Shown one piece after another: positions 15,615-23,959 of a stretch of DNA of 64,000 nt. The stretch covers positions 3,599,828 through 3,663,827 of the forward strand of contig NZ_LWLP01000001.1 in NCBI RefSeq assembly GCF_001641125.1, read 5' to 3'. The notes beneath the pieces are model-generated. The model was not told the origin of the DNA. It made no database searches and saw only the letters and a program-made list of their open reading frames with translations. The translations under genes and the position numbers were made by a program. The stretch's first letter is position 1; the number at the start of each line of letters is the position of its first letter. This stretch comes from Arthrobacter sp. OY3WO11. Its GTDB lineage: Bacteria > Actinomycetota > Actinomycetes > Actinomycetales > Micrococcaceae.

Positions 15615-17500
15615 CGGGGGCCGCCCGCAGGCATCATGGTTCCGGCGCCGGATACTTCGGCGGCAACGGCCTGCGCGGCCCGGTGGAGTGCGTCCACCTT
15701 CTTGAGCTCGGCCTTGATGTCCCTGATGCGGGCGTCCTTTTCCAGGGCGTAGGTATTGGCGGCTTTCTGGGCAGCGGACACCGAGTCGGCCAGGGAGCGG
15801 TGGTGCTCGTCCGCTATCTCGGTGAAGTGGTCGCGGATGGAGCGCTGCACCAGCCGCAGCCGGTCCTTCAATTGTTTGCCCACCTGGAAGGTCACGTCGT
15901 CGAGCTGCCGCCTGACGAGGGCCTTGGCCTCCCCCTGCCGGCGCTTAAGCCGCGCTTCCTTGTCTTCCCGGTATGCCTTGCGTCCCAGCAGGAGACCGGC
16001 ACCCAGGGAGAGCGGGTTGATCAGCGCCATGCCGAAGATGCCGGTCAGGAGCCCGAACATGAGCACCCCTCCGTAGGAGCCCCGCATGCCGATCAGCACT
16101 TTTTGCACGGGGTTGACGTGCCCGGCGTCCATCCCCGGCATCGCGTCCACGGGATCCAGCACGTCGGCGGAATGGGACACCTGCATCACCGGCAACGGGT
16201 TTTCGTCCTCGGCGAAGTGGTCAGCCACCTGCCCGGCCAGCCACTGCGCCCGCTCACTGGTGAGGACGAAGGTTTCAGAGATGGCGGCCGCGGTGGATAC
16301 TTCCAGCCACTTGGAAAAATCAGGCCAGGCAGGACCCGGGTCCTCCTGGTCAATGGCGGCTTCAGCTTCCCGCTGGATGTGGCGGAGCCGGTTGCGGAGG
16401 TCGTACTCCATATCGGCGATGAGGTCGCTGATGCCGTCGCTGAGGGTGACCTGCCAGCGCGCAGACCGTTTCCGAAGGTCGTCAGCCTCTGCCCGGGCCG
16501 CCTCCAGTTCCGAAATCATCTGGGGTGTGCCGCCAGGGTTTTCGAGTGCTTCAAGCTCCGATTGCAGGGAGAGGCGGAGGTTCTCGGTGACGGCGAGCAG
16601 GTCCTGGCTCACGGAGCGGCCATGGAGGCGCTGCGCCCCTTCCACGATTCCGCTGCGGAGGTGGGCAATCAGTGCCGGGAAGCCGGATTCCTCATTCAGC
16701 TCGCTGTCCTGCAGGCGTGCTGCCTCCAGGCGGAGGTCGGAGGAGACGGGAAACAGCGGAATCCCAGGCGCTACGTTTCCGAGATGGGATCGGTCCATCT
16801 CCTCCACCCGCCGCCAGTCCGGGTAGAGGTCGGTCTTGGTCAGGACGCCCACAACGTTCGGGGTAATCCGCATCGCCTGCCGCAGGAAGCGCAGCTCCGG
16901 TTCGGTGTATTCCTGGGAGGCGTCCGAGACCAGGAGCATCGCATCAGCGGTGGGCAGGGCCGTGAGGGTGGCCAGGGTGTGCGCGGACCCGAGGCCCCCC
17001 ACCCCGGGTGAATCGATGACGATGAGCCCGCCGGCCAAAATCCTTCGGGGCAGGAATACCTCGGCGGCCACCAGTTTCTTGCTGTTGCCGGGATTACCCT
17101 GTTCGGAAACATAAGCCGGGAGGTCGGCAACGGGAATCGGTTGGCGGTCAACGGCAGCCTCATCGCCGGAGTCCGCATCGGAGGTGGGGACCAGGATCGC
17201 TGCCGAGGCCGGGTCCCCGTAGCGGACAACCGTGGGAACGGATGTAGCTACGTCGTCGTCGACGGGGCAGGCCGGCGCACCCACCAGGGCGTTGATGAGT
17301 TTGCTTTTGCCCTGCTTGAACTCACCCACCACGATGACCCGGATGCTGGGATCCCTCAACCTCCCCAATGTCAGGTTTAGGCGTTTCCGGAGGTCCTCCC
17401 GGTCTCCGGTTCCCACGAGCTGGAGTCCATGCTCCACGAGTTGGATCAGCTGGCCGGCCGTTACCGGAGTTGCTGGGTGTGCCGGTCCTGCTTCTGCCAC
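15611..17500 (-). CDS. iniA: Dynamin-like GTPase, IniA type
   Basis: A 629-residue GTPase with G1 GEFKQGKS (59-66), a switch threonine in TSVPT (86-90), G3 DSPGVGG (163-169) and G4 TKTD (221-224). A long helical stalk follows, then a hydrophobic stretch at about 477-506 flanked by Lys/Arg-rich helices, corresponding to the membrane-inserting loop of IniA, and a C-terminal coiled coil. Mycobacterial IniA causes membrane fission in vitro; I infer a similar membrane-remodelling role. The GTG start at 17500 has AGAGGA 7-8 nt upstream. Confidence 0.78.
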   Translation of the reverse strand: MAEAGPAHPATPVTAGQLIQLVEHGLQLVGTGDREDLRKRLNLTLGRLRDPSIRVIVVGEFKQGKSKLINALVGAPACPVDDDVATSVPTVVRYGDPASAAILVPTSDADSGDEAAVDRQPIPVADLPAYVSEQGNPGNSKKLVAAEVFLPRRILAGGLIVIDSPGVGGLGSAHTLATLTALPTADAMLLVSDASQEYTEPELRFLRQAMRITPNVVGVLTKTDLYPDWRRVEEMDRSHLGNVAPGIPLFPVSSDLRLEAARLQDSELNEESGFPALIAHLRSGIVEGAQRLHGRSVSQDLLAVTENLRLSLQSELEALENPGGTPQMISELEAARAEADDLRKRSARWQVTLSDGISDLIADMEYDLRNRLRHIQREAEAAIDQEDPGPAWPDFSKWLEVSTAAAISETFVLTSERAQWLAGQVADHFAEDENPLPVMQVSHSADVLDPVDAMPGMDAGHVNPVQKVLIGMRGSYGGVLMFGLLTGIFGMALINPLSLGAGLLLGRKAYREDKEARLKRRQGEAKALVRRQLDDVTFQVGKQLKDRLRLVQRSIRDHFTEIADEHHRSLADSVSAAQKAANTYALEKDARIRDIKAELKKVDALHRAAQAVAAEVSGAGTMMPAGGPR

Positions 17501-17554
17501 AGCCTGTCCTCTGTACTACGCCTCAAATATCGTTTCGGGACCGGGGTCCGGCTG

Positions 17555-18301
17555 CTAGGCACCAAAGTCCATGGAGTCTGCCGCCTCCCCAGCGCCAGCG
17601 TCGTCGATGTCATTGTCGATGTCAATGGTGGCCGCGTCGTCCTCCGTGAACTCAAGCCCGGCACCGGCGGCAGCGACATCCACCTCGACGAATGTCAGCT
17701 GCTCTTCTGTGGAGGATTCCTCGATCAAGGTGGCCGGGTGGACGGCCTCGCCTGCGCCCACCGTCGCGGTGTCGCTGTCCGCGTCGAGGTCGAAAAGGCC
17801 GTCGATCCGGATGTCAGCGAAACCCATCCCGGTTCCGGCACCTATGGCGGGGTCGTCGAAAGCCGGCACGGAGTCGTTGTCGAACCACAGCTCCACGTCG
17901 CCGTCGGCCCAGATGTTAGGGGCCGGGGATTGGTCCGCCATGGCGCCGCGGTCATCCGGCGTGGAGGTGAAAGAGTAGCCGGCCACGACGTGGGTGAGCT
18001 GCTCCACCGCCAGTCCATGGTCGTCGTCGTAGGCTGCGCCGGAAGGAAGCGGGCTCCAGCCGCTCCCGGCGTGGCCAGTGCCGGTGCCGGCGCTTACGTC
18101 CCGGTCAACAGTGGAGGCCGTGACGCTCAGGGGGGCGTAGTCCAGGACAACCGGCATGGCGGCGTCAACATCTGCGGAGCTGACACCGGCCAGGCCGTGC
18201 TTCTCCAGGACGCCTTCGGGGTCATCCAGGAAGTCCTGGGCCGCCTGGCGGTCTCCGAAGATGTCCATCAGGAACTGGACCACTTCCTTTGCGACTGTCA
18301 T
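17555..18301 (-). CDS. IniB-like acidic protein (IniB N-terminal domain)
   Basis: A 248-residue protein. The first ~50 residues match the IniB N-terminal helical domain pattern (VVQFLMDIFGDRQAAQDFL, then GVLEKHGL). The rest is low-complexity and strongly acidic, with clusters such as DIDNDIDD and no membrane segment. Mycobacterial IniB has a Gly/Ala-rich tail here instead, so only the N-terminal domain is shared. ATG at 18301 has GAGGA about 8 nt upstream. It lies between the regulator and iniA, like iniB in mycobacteria. Function unknown; an adaptor or scaffold for the GTPases is a guess. Confidence 0.7.
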   Translation of the reverse strand: MTVAKEVVQFLMDIFGDRQAAQDFLDDPEGVLEKHGLAGVSSADVDAAMPVVLDYAPLSVTASTVDRDVSAGTGTGHAGSGWSPLPSGAAYDDDHGLAVEQLTHVVAGYSFTSTPDDRGAMADQSPAPNIWADGDVELWFDNDSVPAFDDPAIGAGTGMGFADIRIDGLFDLDADSDTATVGAGEAVHPATLIEESSTEEQLTFVEVDVAAAGAGLEFTEDDAATIDIDNDIDDAGAGEAADSMDFGA

Positions 18302-18393
18302 GTGCTGGTCCTCAGTTCGTCTTATTATCGGTGCGCCGGCCCTGATGCCTTGGATCAAACGTATTGTTCCTGCGGGGAACCGGCATCGGGCCG

Positions 18394-18460
18394 GTCCCCC
18401 TTACCGGTGGTCCCCCTGGCGGGGATCCGTGGACGTCCCCGTTAGGGGTGTTAGGGGGAC
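18394..18460. promoter_or_regulatory. Cluster of GTCCCC repeats upstream of iniB
   Basis: GTCCCC occurs at 18394, 18410 and 18435 on the plus strand and at 18460-18455 on the minus strand, within 67 bp. GTTAGGGG is also directly repeated at 18441 and 18450. The same half-site builds the palindrome ahead of the hsp70-like gene. The cluster lies 90-160 bp before the iniB start codon; a candidate -10 GATAAT for iniB is at 18329-18324 (minus). I infer activator sites for an internal iniBAC promoter, possibly for the LuxR-type protein. Confidence 0.5.
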
Positions 18461-20532
18461 CGGTCCTGGGCCTGGTTCTCCGGGCCCAGCGCAAGACGCA
18501 GCTTGGCCATCAGGTCCGACCGGTTTTCCGCGCCGAGCCGGCGCCGCATCCGGGCAATGTGGTGCTCTGCGGTGCGGGGGGAGATGTAGATGGCTTCGCC
18601 AATTTCCCGGTAGGTCTTGCCGTCAAGTACCAGGCGGGCTACTTCCTTTTCCCGCTCGCTCAGCCCTGCGCCGTCTGGATGCATGCCATTACCTGCCTCG
18701 GTGGGGGGAACGTTGCGGGACTCGGGTGACGCTGGCGCTCCCGGGCCTGCCGGACTGGACTGTGGATGGAGGTCCCGGGCACAGGAGAGCAGGCGCACCA
18801 TGTCCTTGCGCTCGTCCGCCCGGGCTGCGGCGTGGCCGGCAAGCCGCGCCCCCTCCCACGGCATTCCCACCAGCCCCAGGCCCCTTGCCGCCGCCTCGAC
18901 GTCATCAGGACGGAACCTCTCAGCCAGAACCGTTACCCAGGCTTTGCCGGCCGCCGCGAGTACGGCCGCCAGGTGGCTTTGCCCTGCGGCCCGGGCGAGC
19001 GCTGCTGCATGCGGTGCCAGGTCGGCCGGGCTTTCGTTCAACAGGGCGGCCTGGACTGCGGACCAGTGCAGCGGTACGGCCCAGAGCGGCGGATTGCCCA
19101 GGCGCTCCAGCAGGTTCCATGCGTCATTGAGGTATGGGGCAACCCTGCGGCCCTCCCGAAGGCGGGCCGCTGCGATCATGAGTTCGCCCCAGGGCAGGAG
19201 ACTGTACAGGTCCACGGAGGTGTGGAGCGTCGCTTCGCGGGCCCGTTCCCAGGCCTTGATGAGCTCGGGGAAATCGCCGTTGCGCCGGGCGAGGCCCACT
19301 TCCAGGGCCGAACAGAGGAACTCGTCCCGCGGCACCAGCGGCCAGTGGTTCGCTTTCGATGCCTCATTGATGGCGAGCCGGGCGTCGTCGAGCCTGTCCT
19401 GCATCATCGCTGACCACGCCTGCAGCAGGAAGAGGCGAGGCTTGGCGGTATCGCCTCCCTGCCCGGCGGCGGCAGCAGACCGGCAAATTGTTTCCGCCAG
19501 GGTCGGCTCTCCGCTGTGCAGCGCCACCAGTGCCGCCAGTGCCGCCGGAGTCTCCGGCAGGGGAAGCGCAGCACCCGCGGCGTTCAGCATGTCTGAGGCG
19601 TGGATAAGAGCCTGGAGTCCCTGCTGCGGGTCTCCCGCCAGCGACTGGAGGATGCCTTTTCCAAGGTGGGCGAGGGTGGCGGCAAGCAGCGTTGGGGACG
19701 CGGGCGGCGCGTCGGCCCCGAAAATGTTTTCCGCACCGGACCGGTCGCCACTGCCGATCAGGGTAACGGCGGCAAGGGGCGCGGATTGGCCTGTGCGGGC
19801 GGGGCCCAGCCAACTGTAGACATCGGCTCCGCGGGCCAGCATGCCCCGCTGGGCCCACACTGAGGCTGCCACATCCGCGGCGCGGCGGACGTCCGGTGGA
19901 CCGTCCTGCCCCAACAGGGTGTCCACGATGCGGGTGGCCGTGTCAAGGTCGCCGTTGGCCGCTGCGGCCTGGGCACGCCGGGCCGCTGTGGCTTTCTCGT
20001 CGGTGCCGGCCAGCAGGGCCTCATCGTAGAGCTGGTACGCCAGCCCGGGATCGCGCTCCAGTGCCTTGTCCGCCGCTTGCTCCAGCTCGGTTGCCACCCG
20101 CGGATCGGCAAGTCCGGCGCGTGCCAGTTCCCGGGCGAGATCCCCCAGCGGCTGGCCGTTGGCCGCATAGACGCCCACCAGCTCCCGCTGGAGCGCGTGC
20201 ACTTTAGTGGTGGGGGCGACGGCAAGCAGCGCGTGCCGGGCCGGGCCGACGACGGCCCCGTCTTGAGTCAACAGGCCTGACGACTCTGCCCTGTGCACCA
20301 GGGCGTCAAGGCTCTCCACCCCGTTCCCGTCGATCTTGCGCTGCAGGTCGGACGGCAGCGGTCCCGGCAGGGCAAAACCCACGGACAACGCCAGCAGCAG
20401 TTCCCGGACTGCTGCGTTCTCACCCTTGAGCTTGCTTGCCATGAGTTCTGCGCTCTGCAGCGCCGGCCCCTGATGGTCCGGCTCCGGATGGCGGAAAGCT
20501 GTCTTTTGCGTGTGCGGCTGGTAGCTGACCAT
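18451..20532 (-). CDS. LuxR-type HTH transcriptional regulator
   Basis: A 693-residue regulator. The C-terminal ~60 residues form a LuxR/GerE helix-turn-helix (LSEREKEVARLVLDGKTYRE, then ISPRTAEHHIARMRRRLGA). The preceding ~600 residues are alpha-helical and Ala/Leu-rich, like the TPR-type region of MalT-class regulators, but no Walker A or B motif is visible, so the usual N-terminal ATPase is missing. In M. tuberculosis iniBAC is flanked by IniR, also a large LuxR-type activator; an equivalent role is inferred. ATG at 20532 follows the hsp70 stop by 1 nt. Confidence 0.8.
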   Translation of the reverse strand: MVSYQPHTQKTAFRHPEPDHQGPALQSAELMASKLKGENAAVRELLLALSVGFALPGPLPSDLQRKIDGNGVESLDALVHRAESSGLLTQDGAVVGPARHALLAVAPTTKVHALQRELVGVYAANGQPLGDLARELARAGLADPRVATELEQAADKALERDPGLAYQLYDEALLAGTDEKATAARRAQAAAANGDLDTATRIVDTLLGQDGPPDVRRAADVAASVWAQRGMLARGADVYSWLGPARTGQSAPLAAVTLIGSGDRSGAENIFGADAPPASPTLLAATLAHLGKGILQSLAGDPQQGLQALIHASDMLNAAGAALPLPETPAALAALVALHSGEPTLAETICRSAAAAGQGGDTAKPRLFLLQAWSAMMQDRLDDARLAINEASKANHWPLVPRDEFLCSALEVGLARRNGDFPELIKAWERAREATLHTSVDLYSLLPWGELMIAAARLREGRRVAPYLNDAWNLLERLGNPPLWAVPLHWSAVQAALLNESPADLAPHAAALARAAGQSHLAAVLAAAGKAWVTVLAERFRPDDVEAAARGLGLVGMPWEGARLAGHAAARADERKDMVRLLSCARDLHPQSSPAGPGAPASPESRNVPPTEAGNGMHPDGAGLSEREKEVARLVLDGKTYREIGEAIYISPRTAEHHIARMRRRLGAENRSDLMAKLRLALGPENQAQDRSP

Positions 20533-20533
20533 G

Positions 20534-22672
20534 TCAGGCCGCCGGAGTTGTCGTCGTGGCCGTGTCCGTGGAAGTGGCCGTCGCTGTGCCGGAAGAACCG
20601 GAGCCCAGCGACTCCTCCGCTGTGGACGTGGACCCGCTGGCAGGTGACGCCGATACCTGGACCGTCGGCGAAGGGGAAGCCGTGAGATCCCGCGACTTCG
20701 AACCCTTCGCCGGTTTAAGCCATCGGCCAGGTTCGCTCGGTGTGGCCGTCGTGTCCGTCGGCGTGGGCGCCGCCGTGCCGGAGAAGCGGGTAGGCTCCGG
20801 CGTGCTGGATTCCGTTGCGGGAGGGGTCGGTGTCCCGGACTCGCTGCCCGACTCCGTGGTCGACGGGCTCGACGTGCCCGGCTCCGTGGCATCTGTAGTC
20901 GTTGGATCTACGGTGGGAGTCGCCTCCCCAGTGGTCGGCGTCCCGGTGGACGTGGCTGTATCCGTTGCTGCATCAGAAGTTACCGGATCCCCTGGTGCCG
21001 TGGTGCCGGTAACCTCACCTGCCGCTACGGCGCTGGCGGAGGGCCCTTCGGAGGCGCCCTTCTCGATGGACCTGATGGACGATACCTGGCCGGTCGGCTT
21101 CCCGTCCGCCACGGGGCCGGGCGCCTGGGAGGCAGCGGCCCGCTCCATGCCGGAATCGATGCCTGCCACCGGGACCTGGACATCTCCCGCAGCCCCGGCT
21201 GCGGCGTCGGCCCCACTGCCGCCGCCCGCGGCGGCAGTGGGGGACGGCGCTCCCCGGTCGTTGGAAGCCCCGGCCGGCGGGACGAACACAGAGGTCAGGC
21301 TGTTGAATCCTGCCGGGCTCTGGGCGGCCGTGGCGGTAAGAACAGTGAACAGGACGGCGGTGGCTGCTACAGCAGTGAGGCGCACCCGCGGTTTCGGCGC
21401 GTGTACTCCGCCCCTGTCCCCATGGCTTTGGCTGAGCGCTGCTGCCGCCAGGGAATGCGGAACCGGCGTGGGGTTCCGGGACCAGCTCGCCAGCCTCAGC
21501 GGCGCCTGCGCAGCATCCGGTGCCGGGCTGGAAACAGCCTCACCGGGAGCTTCGACCGGACTCGACTCCGCCGCGGCGGCAGCGGCCATAGCCGCCCGGC
21601 CCAGCACCGCGGATACGGCTGCGCCCATGCAGATGGAGGACTTCGGATCGGCGTCCACGGCGATGGGACGGTCAAGCTGTTCCGAGATCAGCTGTGCAAC
21701 GAGGGGAATCCGGGAGGACCCGCCAATCAGCAGCACGGCGGTGAGGTCTGCAGGCTCCAGCCCGAGCTGGCCCAGCGATTGTTCCAGGGCATCCACGGTG
21801 TCCCGGACGGGGTCTTCGATCATGGACTCGAATTCGGGGCGGACCAGGCGGATTTGCTGCTGGATGCCGGGCAGGAGCACGGAGATGTTGGCTTCACTGT
21901 CACTGGAGAGCGCTTCCTTGGCTTCCACGCACTCCCGCCGCAACCGGGAAACCGCGGCGAGCACTCCGGGGGCTGCCGGGTCCAGCCGGGCCAGGGCGCC
22001 GTCCGTATGTTCAGCCACAAAGCGGAAAAGGGCGGCATCGAAATCGGCGCCGCCCATGTGTTCAAAGCCTTCCGGTTTCCCGAGCAGTTCAAACCGGTTG
22101 CTGGTCTCTTTGCGCAGGACAGCGGTATCGAAGGTTCCGCCGCCGAGATCATAGACAGCGATGATGCTGCCGTCCTCCACCCGCACCTGTGATGCGTAAT
22201 GGAGGGCCGCGGCTTCCGGTTCCGTCAGCAGCGTGACGTTGCCAAGCCCCTTGGCGGCGAGTGCTCCTTTGATGAGGGACGTGCGGTGGAAGCCCCAGGC
22301 GGCGGGGTACGTCAGGATAATTTCCGACGGCGGCGCCCCCTGGCGTTCTTCCGCGCGGTCTGCCACCCAGCGGGCCATGGTGGCGAACACGTCCTCGGCG
22401 GCCAGGGACAGCGTGCCCACGGAGATCGGCACGGCGTCGCCCACGCGGCGCTTGAATTCCCGCACAACCCGCCCTGGGGAATCCAGGCCGCGGCGTTCAG
22501 CGGCTTCCCCCACCAGGACGGGTCCGTTGTCGGGGTAAAAAAGAACAGAGGGTACCGAGGTTGCACGGAGTCCCAGCGGCAGGCACTCGGGGGAGGAAGC
22601 GCCCTGGTCAAAACGGGCGATGGCAGCAGCTGTGAAGCTGGTTCCCACATCAACGGCGAGAACATAGCTCAT
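20534..22672 (-). CDS. Membrane-anchored Hsp70-like ATPase with Ser/Thr/Pro-rich tail
   Basis: A 712-residue protein. Residues 1-360 form a complete actin-fold Hsp70 ATPase head: phosphate-1 AVDVGTSFT (6-14), phosphate-2 VYDLGGGTFD (173-182) and adenosine motif LIGGSSRIPLVA (315-326). There is no peptide-binding domain. Instead a linker leads to one transmembrane helix at about 431-450 and a 260-residue tail rich in Thr, Ser, Pro, Ala and Glu, predicted outside the cell and probably glycosylated. ATG at 22672 (TGAGG upstream) is preferred over 22741. It leads the iniBAC-like operon. I infer a sensor or structural role; this is not a DnaK chaperone. Confidence 0.82.
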   Translation of the reverse strand: MSYVLAVDVGTSFTAAAIARFDQGASSPECLPLGLRATSVPSVLFYPDNGPVLVGEAAERRGLDSPGRVVREFKRRVGDAVPISVGTLSLAAEDVFATMARWVADRAEERQGAPPSEIILTYPAAWGFHRTSLIKGALAAKGLGNVTLLTEPEAAALHYASQVRVEDGSIIAVYDLGGGTFDTAVLRKETSNRFELLGKPEGFEHMGGADFDAALFRFVAEHTDGALARLDPAAPGVLAAVSRLRRECVEAKEALSSDSEANISVLLPGIQQQIRLVRPEFESMIEDPVRDTVDALEQSLGQLGLEPADLTAVLLIGGSSRIPLVAQLISEQLDRPIAVDADPKSSICMGAAVSAVLGRAAMAAAAAAESSPVEAPGEAVSSPAPDAAQAPLRLASWSRNPTPVPHSLAAAALSQSHGDRGGVHAPKPRVRLTAVAATAVLFTVLTATAAQSPAGFNSLTSVFVPPAGASNDRGAPSPTAAAGGGSGADAAAGAAGDVQVPVAGIDSGMERAAASQAPGPVADGKPTGQVSSIRSIEKGASEGPSASAVAAGEVTGTTAPGDPVTSDAATDTATSTGTPTTGEATPTVDPTTTDATEPGTSSPSTTESGSESGTPTPPATESSTPEPTRFSGTAAPTPTDTTATPSEPGRWLKPAKGSKSRDLTASPSPTVQVSASPASGSTSTAEESLGSGSSGTATATSTDTATTTTPAA

Positions 22673-22779
22673 GGGTACCTCAGGAAAAACTGTTGTTCCG
22701 CCAGCAAACTTCATCACGGGCGCACGAAACCAACGTAGCATTACCGGCTGACCGGGAACAGCCCTATTGCTACATCGAT

Positions 22780-22806
22780 TTTATATGTCCCCTGGTACCT
22801 GGGGAC
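22780..22806 (-). promoter_or_regulatory. Promoter of the hsp70-iniBAC operon with 20-bp palindrome
   Basis: GTCCCCTGGTACCTGGGGAC (22787-22806) matches its own reverse complement at 18 of 20 positions. One base downstream on the minus strand is TATAAA (22785-22780), a good -10. With 17-nt spacing the -35 hexamer would be GGGTCC, which is not a sigma-70 box, so the palindrome replaces it. That arrangement is typical of promoters that need an activator bound over -35. The 5' leader would be about 100 nt. Confidence 0.6.
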
Positions 22807-22822
22807 CCCAAAGAACCCCTGC

Positions 22823-23959
22823 TCAGAGGCCTGAATACGAGTGGAGCCCGTTGAAGAACTGGTTCACGATGGTGAAGTTGAAAACCACGCAGAGGTAGCC
22901 CACGATCGACAGCCAGGCGGCCCGGGTGCCGGTCCAGCCACGGGTTGCCCGTGCGTGGAGGTATCCGGCGTAGACAACCCAGATCACGAACGTCCACACT
23001 TCCTTGGTGTCCCAGCCCCAGAACCGCCCCCAGGCCTTTTCAGCCCAGATGGCACCGAACATGAGGGTGAACGTCCAGCCGATGAAGGCGATGGCGTTGA
23101 TGCGGTAGGACAGGTTTTCCAGGCTCAGAGCGGACGGCACCAGGCGCATGAAGCCCAGTTTGTCCGCCCCGCCGGCAGCCACCGTCTTCTGGCGGTGGGA
23201 CTGGACCAGCTGCAGCGCGGACATCGCGAAGGTCAGGGTGAAGAGGGCTGAGGACAGCACGGCGATGGACACGTGGATGATCAGCCAGTAGCTCTGGAGG
23301 GCGGGAACCAGGTGCCCGACGGGGGTCCAGTAGGCCACGGAGGCGGCCACCAGCATGATGATGGCCAGGCCCACCACGAAGGTTCCCAGGAAGCGGAGGT
23401 CGCGGTGGACCAGCACCAGCAGGAACACCGCCACCGCCACGAAAGCTCCGGTGGTGAGGAACTCGTACATGTTGCCCCACGGCACGCGGCCGGCGCCCAG
23501 CGCACGGGTCACCACACCGGCGGCGTGGATCAGGACGCCGAGGATGGTCAGGGCCACCGCCACCCGCGCGGGCGCGCGGCGTTCCGTGGCGTAGCGCATG
23601 TCGGCGTCGGCGGTGATGACTCCCCCAGCCCCCGTGCGCGCTGCCTTGGTAGCGGACGACGACGGCCGCTCGGCCCGGCCGGCCGGCCCGCCCAGGTGCG
23701 CCCCGGCGGAGTCGGAACGGGAGCCTTCAGCTGACGCAGCGCGTTCCCCCACCCCTGCTGCCACCGGAACCTTGGACCCGTCCTGGGCCTGGCCCGCTTC
23801 CGAGGCCTGAGCCGCCTTGAGGTCGATCGCGCGCAGGGCCCTGCTGCTCTTGGCCAGGTCCCAGGCGAAAGCGATGAAGGCAACGGTGTACGTGCCGGCC
23901 GCCAGCAGCATAAAGAGCTCGCTGTACTGGCCCATGGTCTCGTTGATTCCGTACGGCAT
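22823..23959 (-). CDS. ccsB: Cytochrome c biogenesis protein CcsB (ResC type)
   Basis: A 378-residue polytopic membrane protein that carries haem out and, with ResB, ligates it to apocytochrome c (System II). The haem-handling loop WGWDTKEVWTFVIWVVYAGY (WWD type) and surrounding conserved His residues are present. Between helix 1 and helix 2 there is a long low-complexity cytoplasmic insert at about 45-125. ATG at 23959 overlaps the ResB stop (TAATG). Last gene of the cytochrome maturation operon. Confidence 0.94.
   Translation of the reverse strand: MPYGINETMGQYSELFMLLAAGTYTVAFIAFAWDLAKSSRALRAIDLKAAQASEAGQAQDGSKVPVAAGVGERAASAEGSRSDSAGAHLGGPAGRAERPSSSATKAARTGAGGVITADADMRYATERRAPARVAVALTILGVLIHAAGVVTRALGAGRVPWGNMYEFLTTGAFVAVAVFLLVLVHRDLRFLGTFVVGLAIIMLVAASVAYWTPVGHLVPALQSYWLIIHVSIAVLSSALFTLTFAMSALQLVQSHRQKTVAAGGADKLGFMRLVPSALSLENLSYRINAIAFIGWTFTLMFGAIWAEKAWGRFWGWDTKEVWTFVIWVVYAGYLHARATRGWTGTRAAWLSIVGYLCVVFNFTIVNQFFNGLHSYSGL

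Noticed and set aside
20533..20892. 120-codon Arg/Pro-rich N-terminal extension of the LuxR-type regulator
   Set aside because: It overlaps the Ser/Thr-rich end of the Hsp70-like gene in another frame. The ATG at 20532, one base after the Hsp70 stop, is the natural coupled start.
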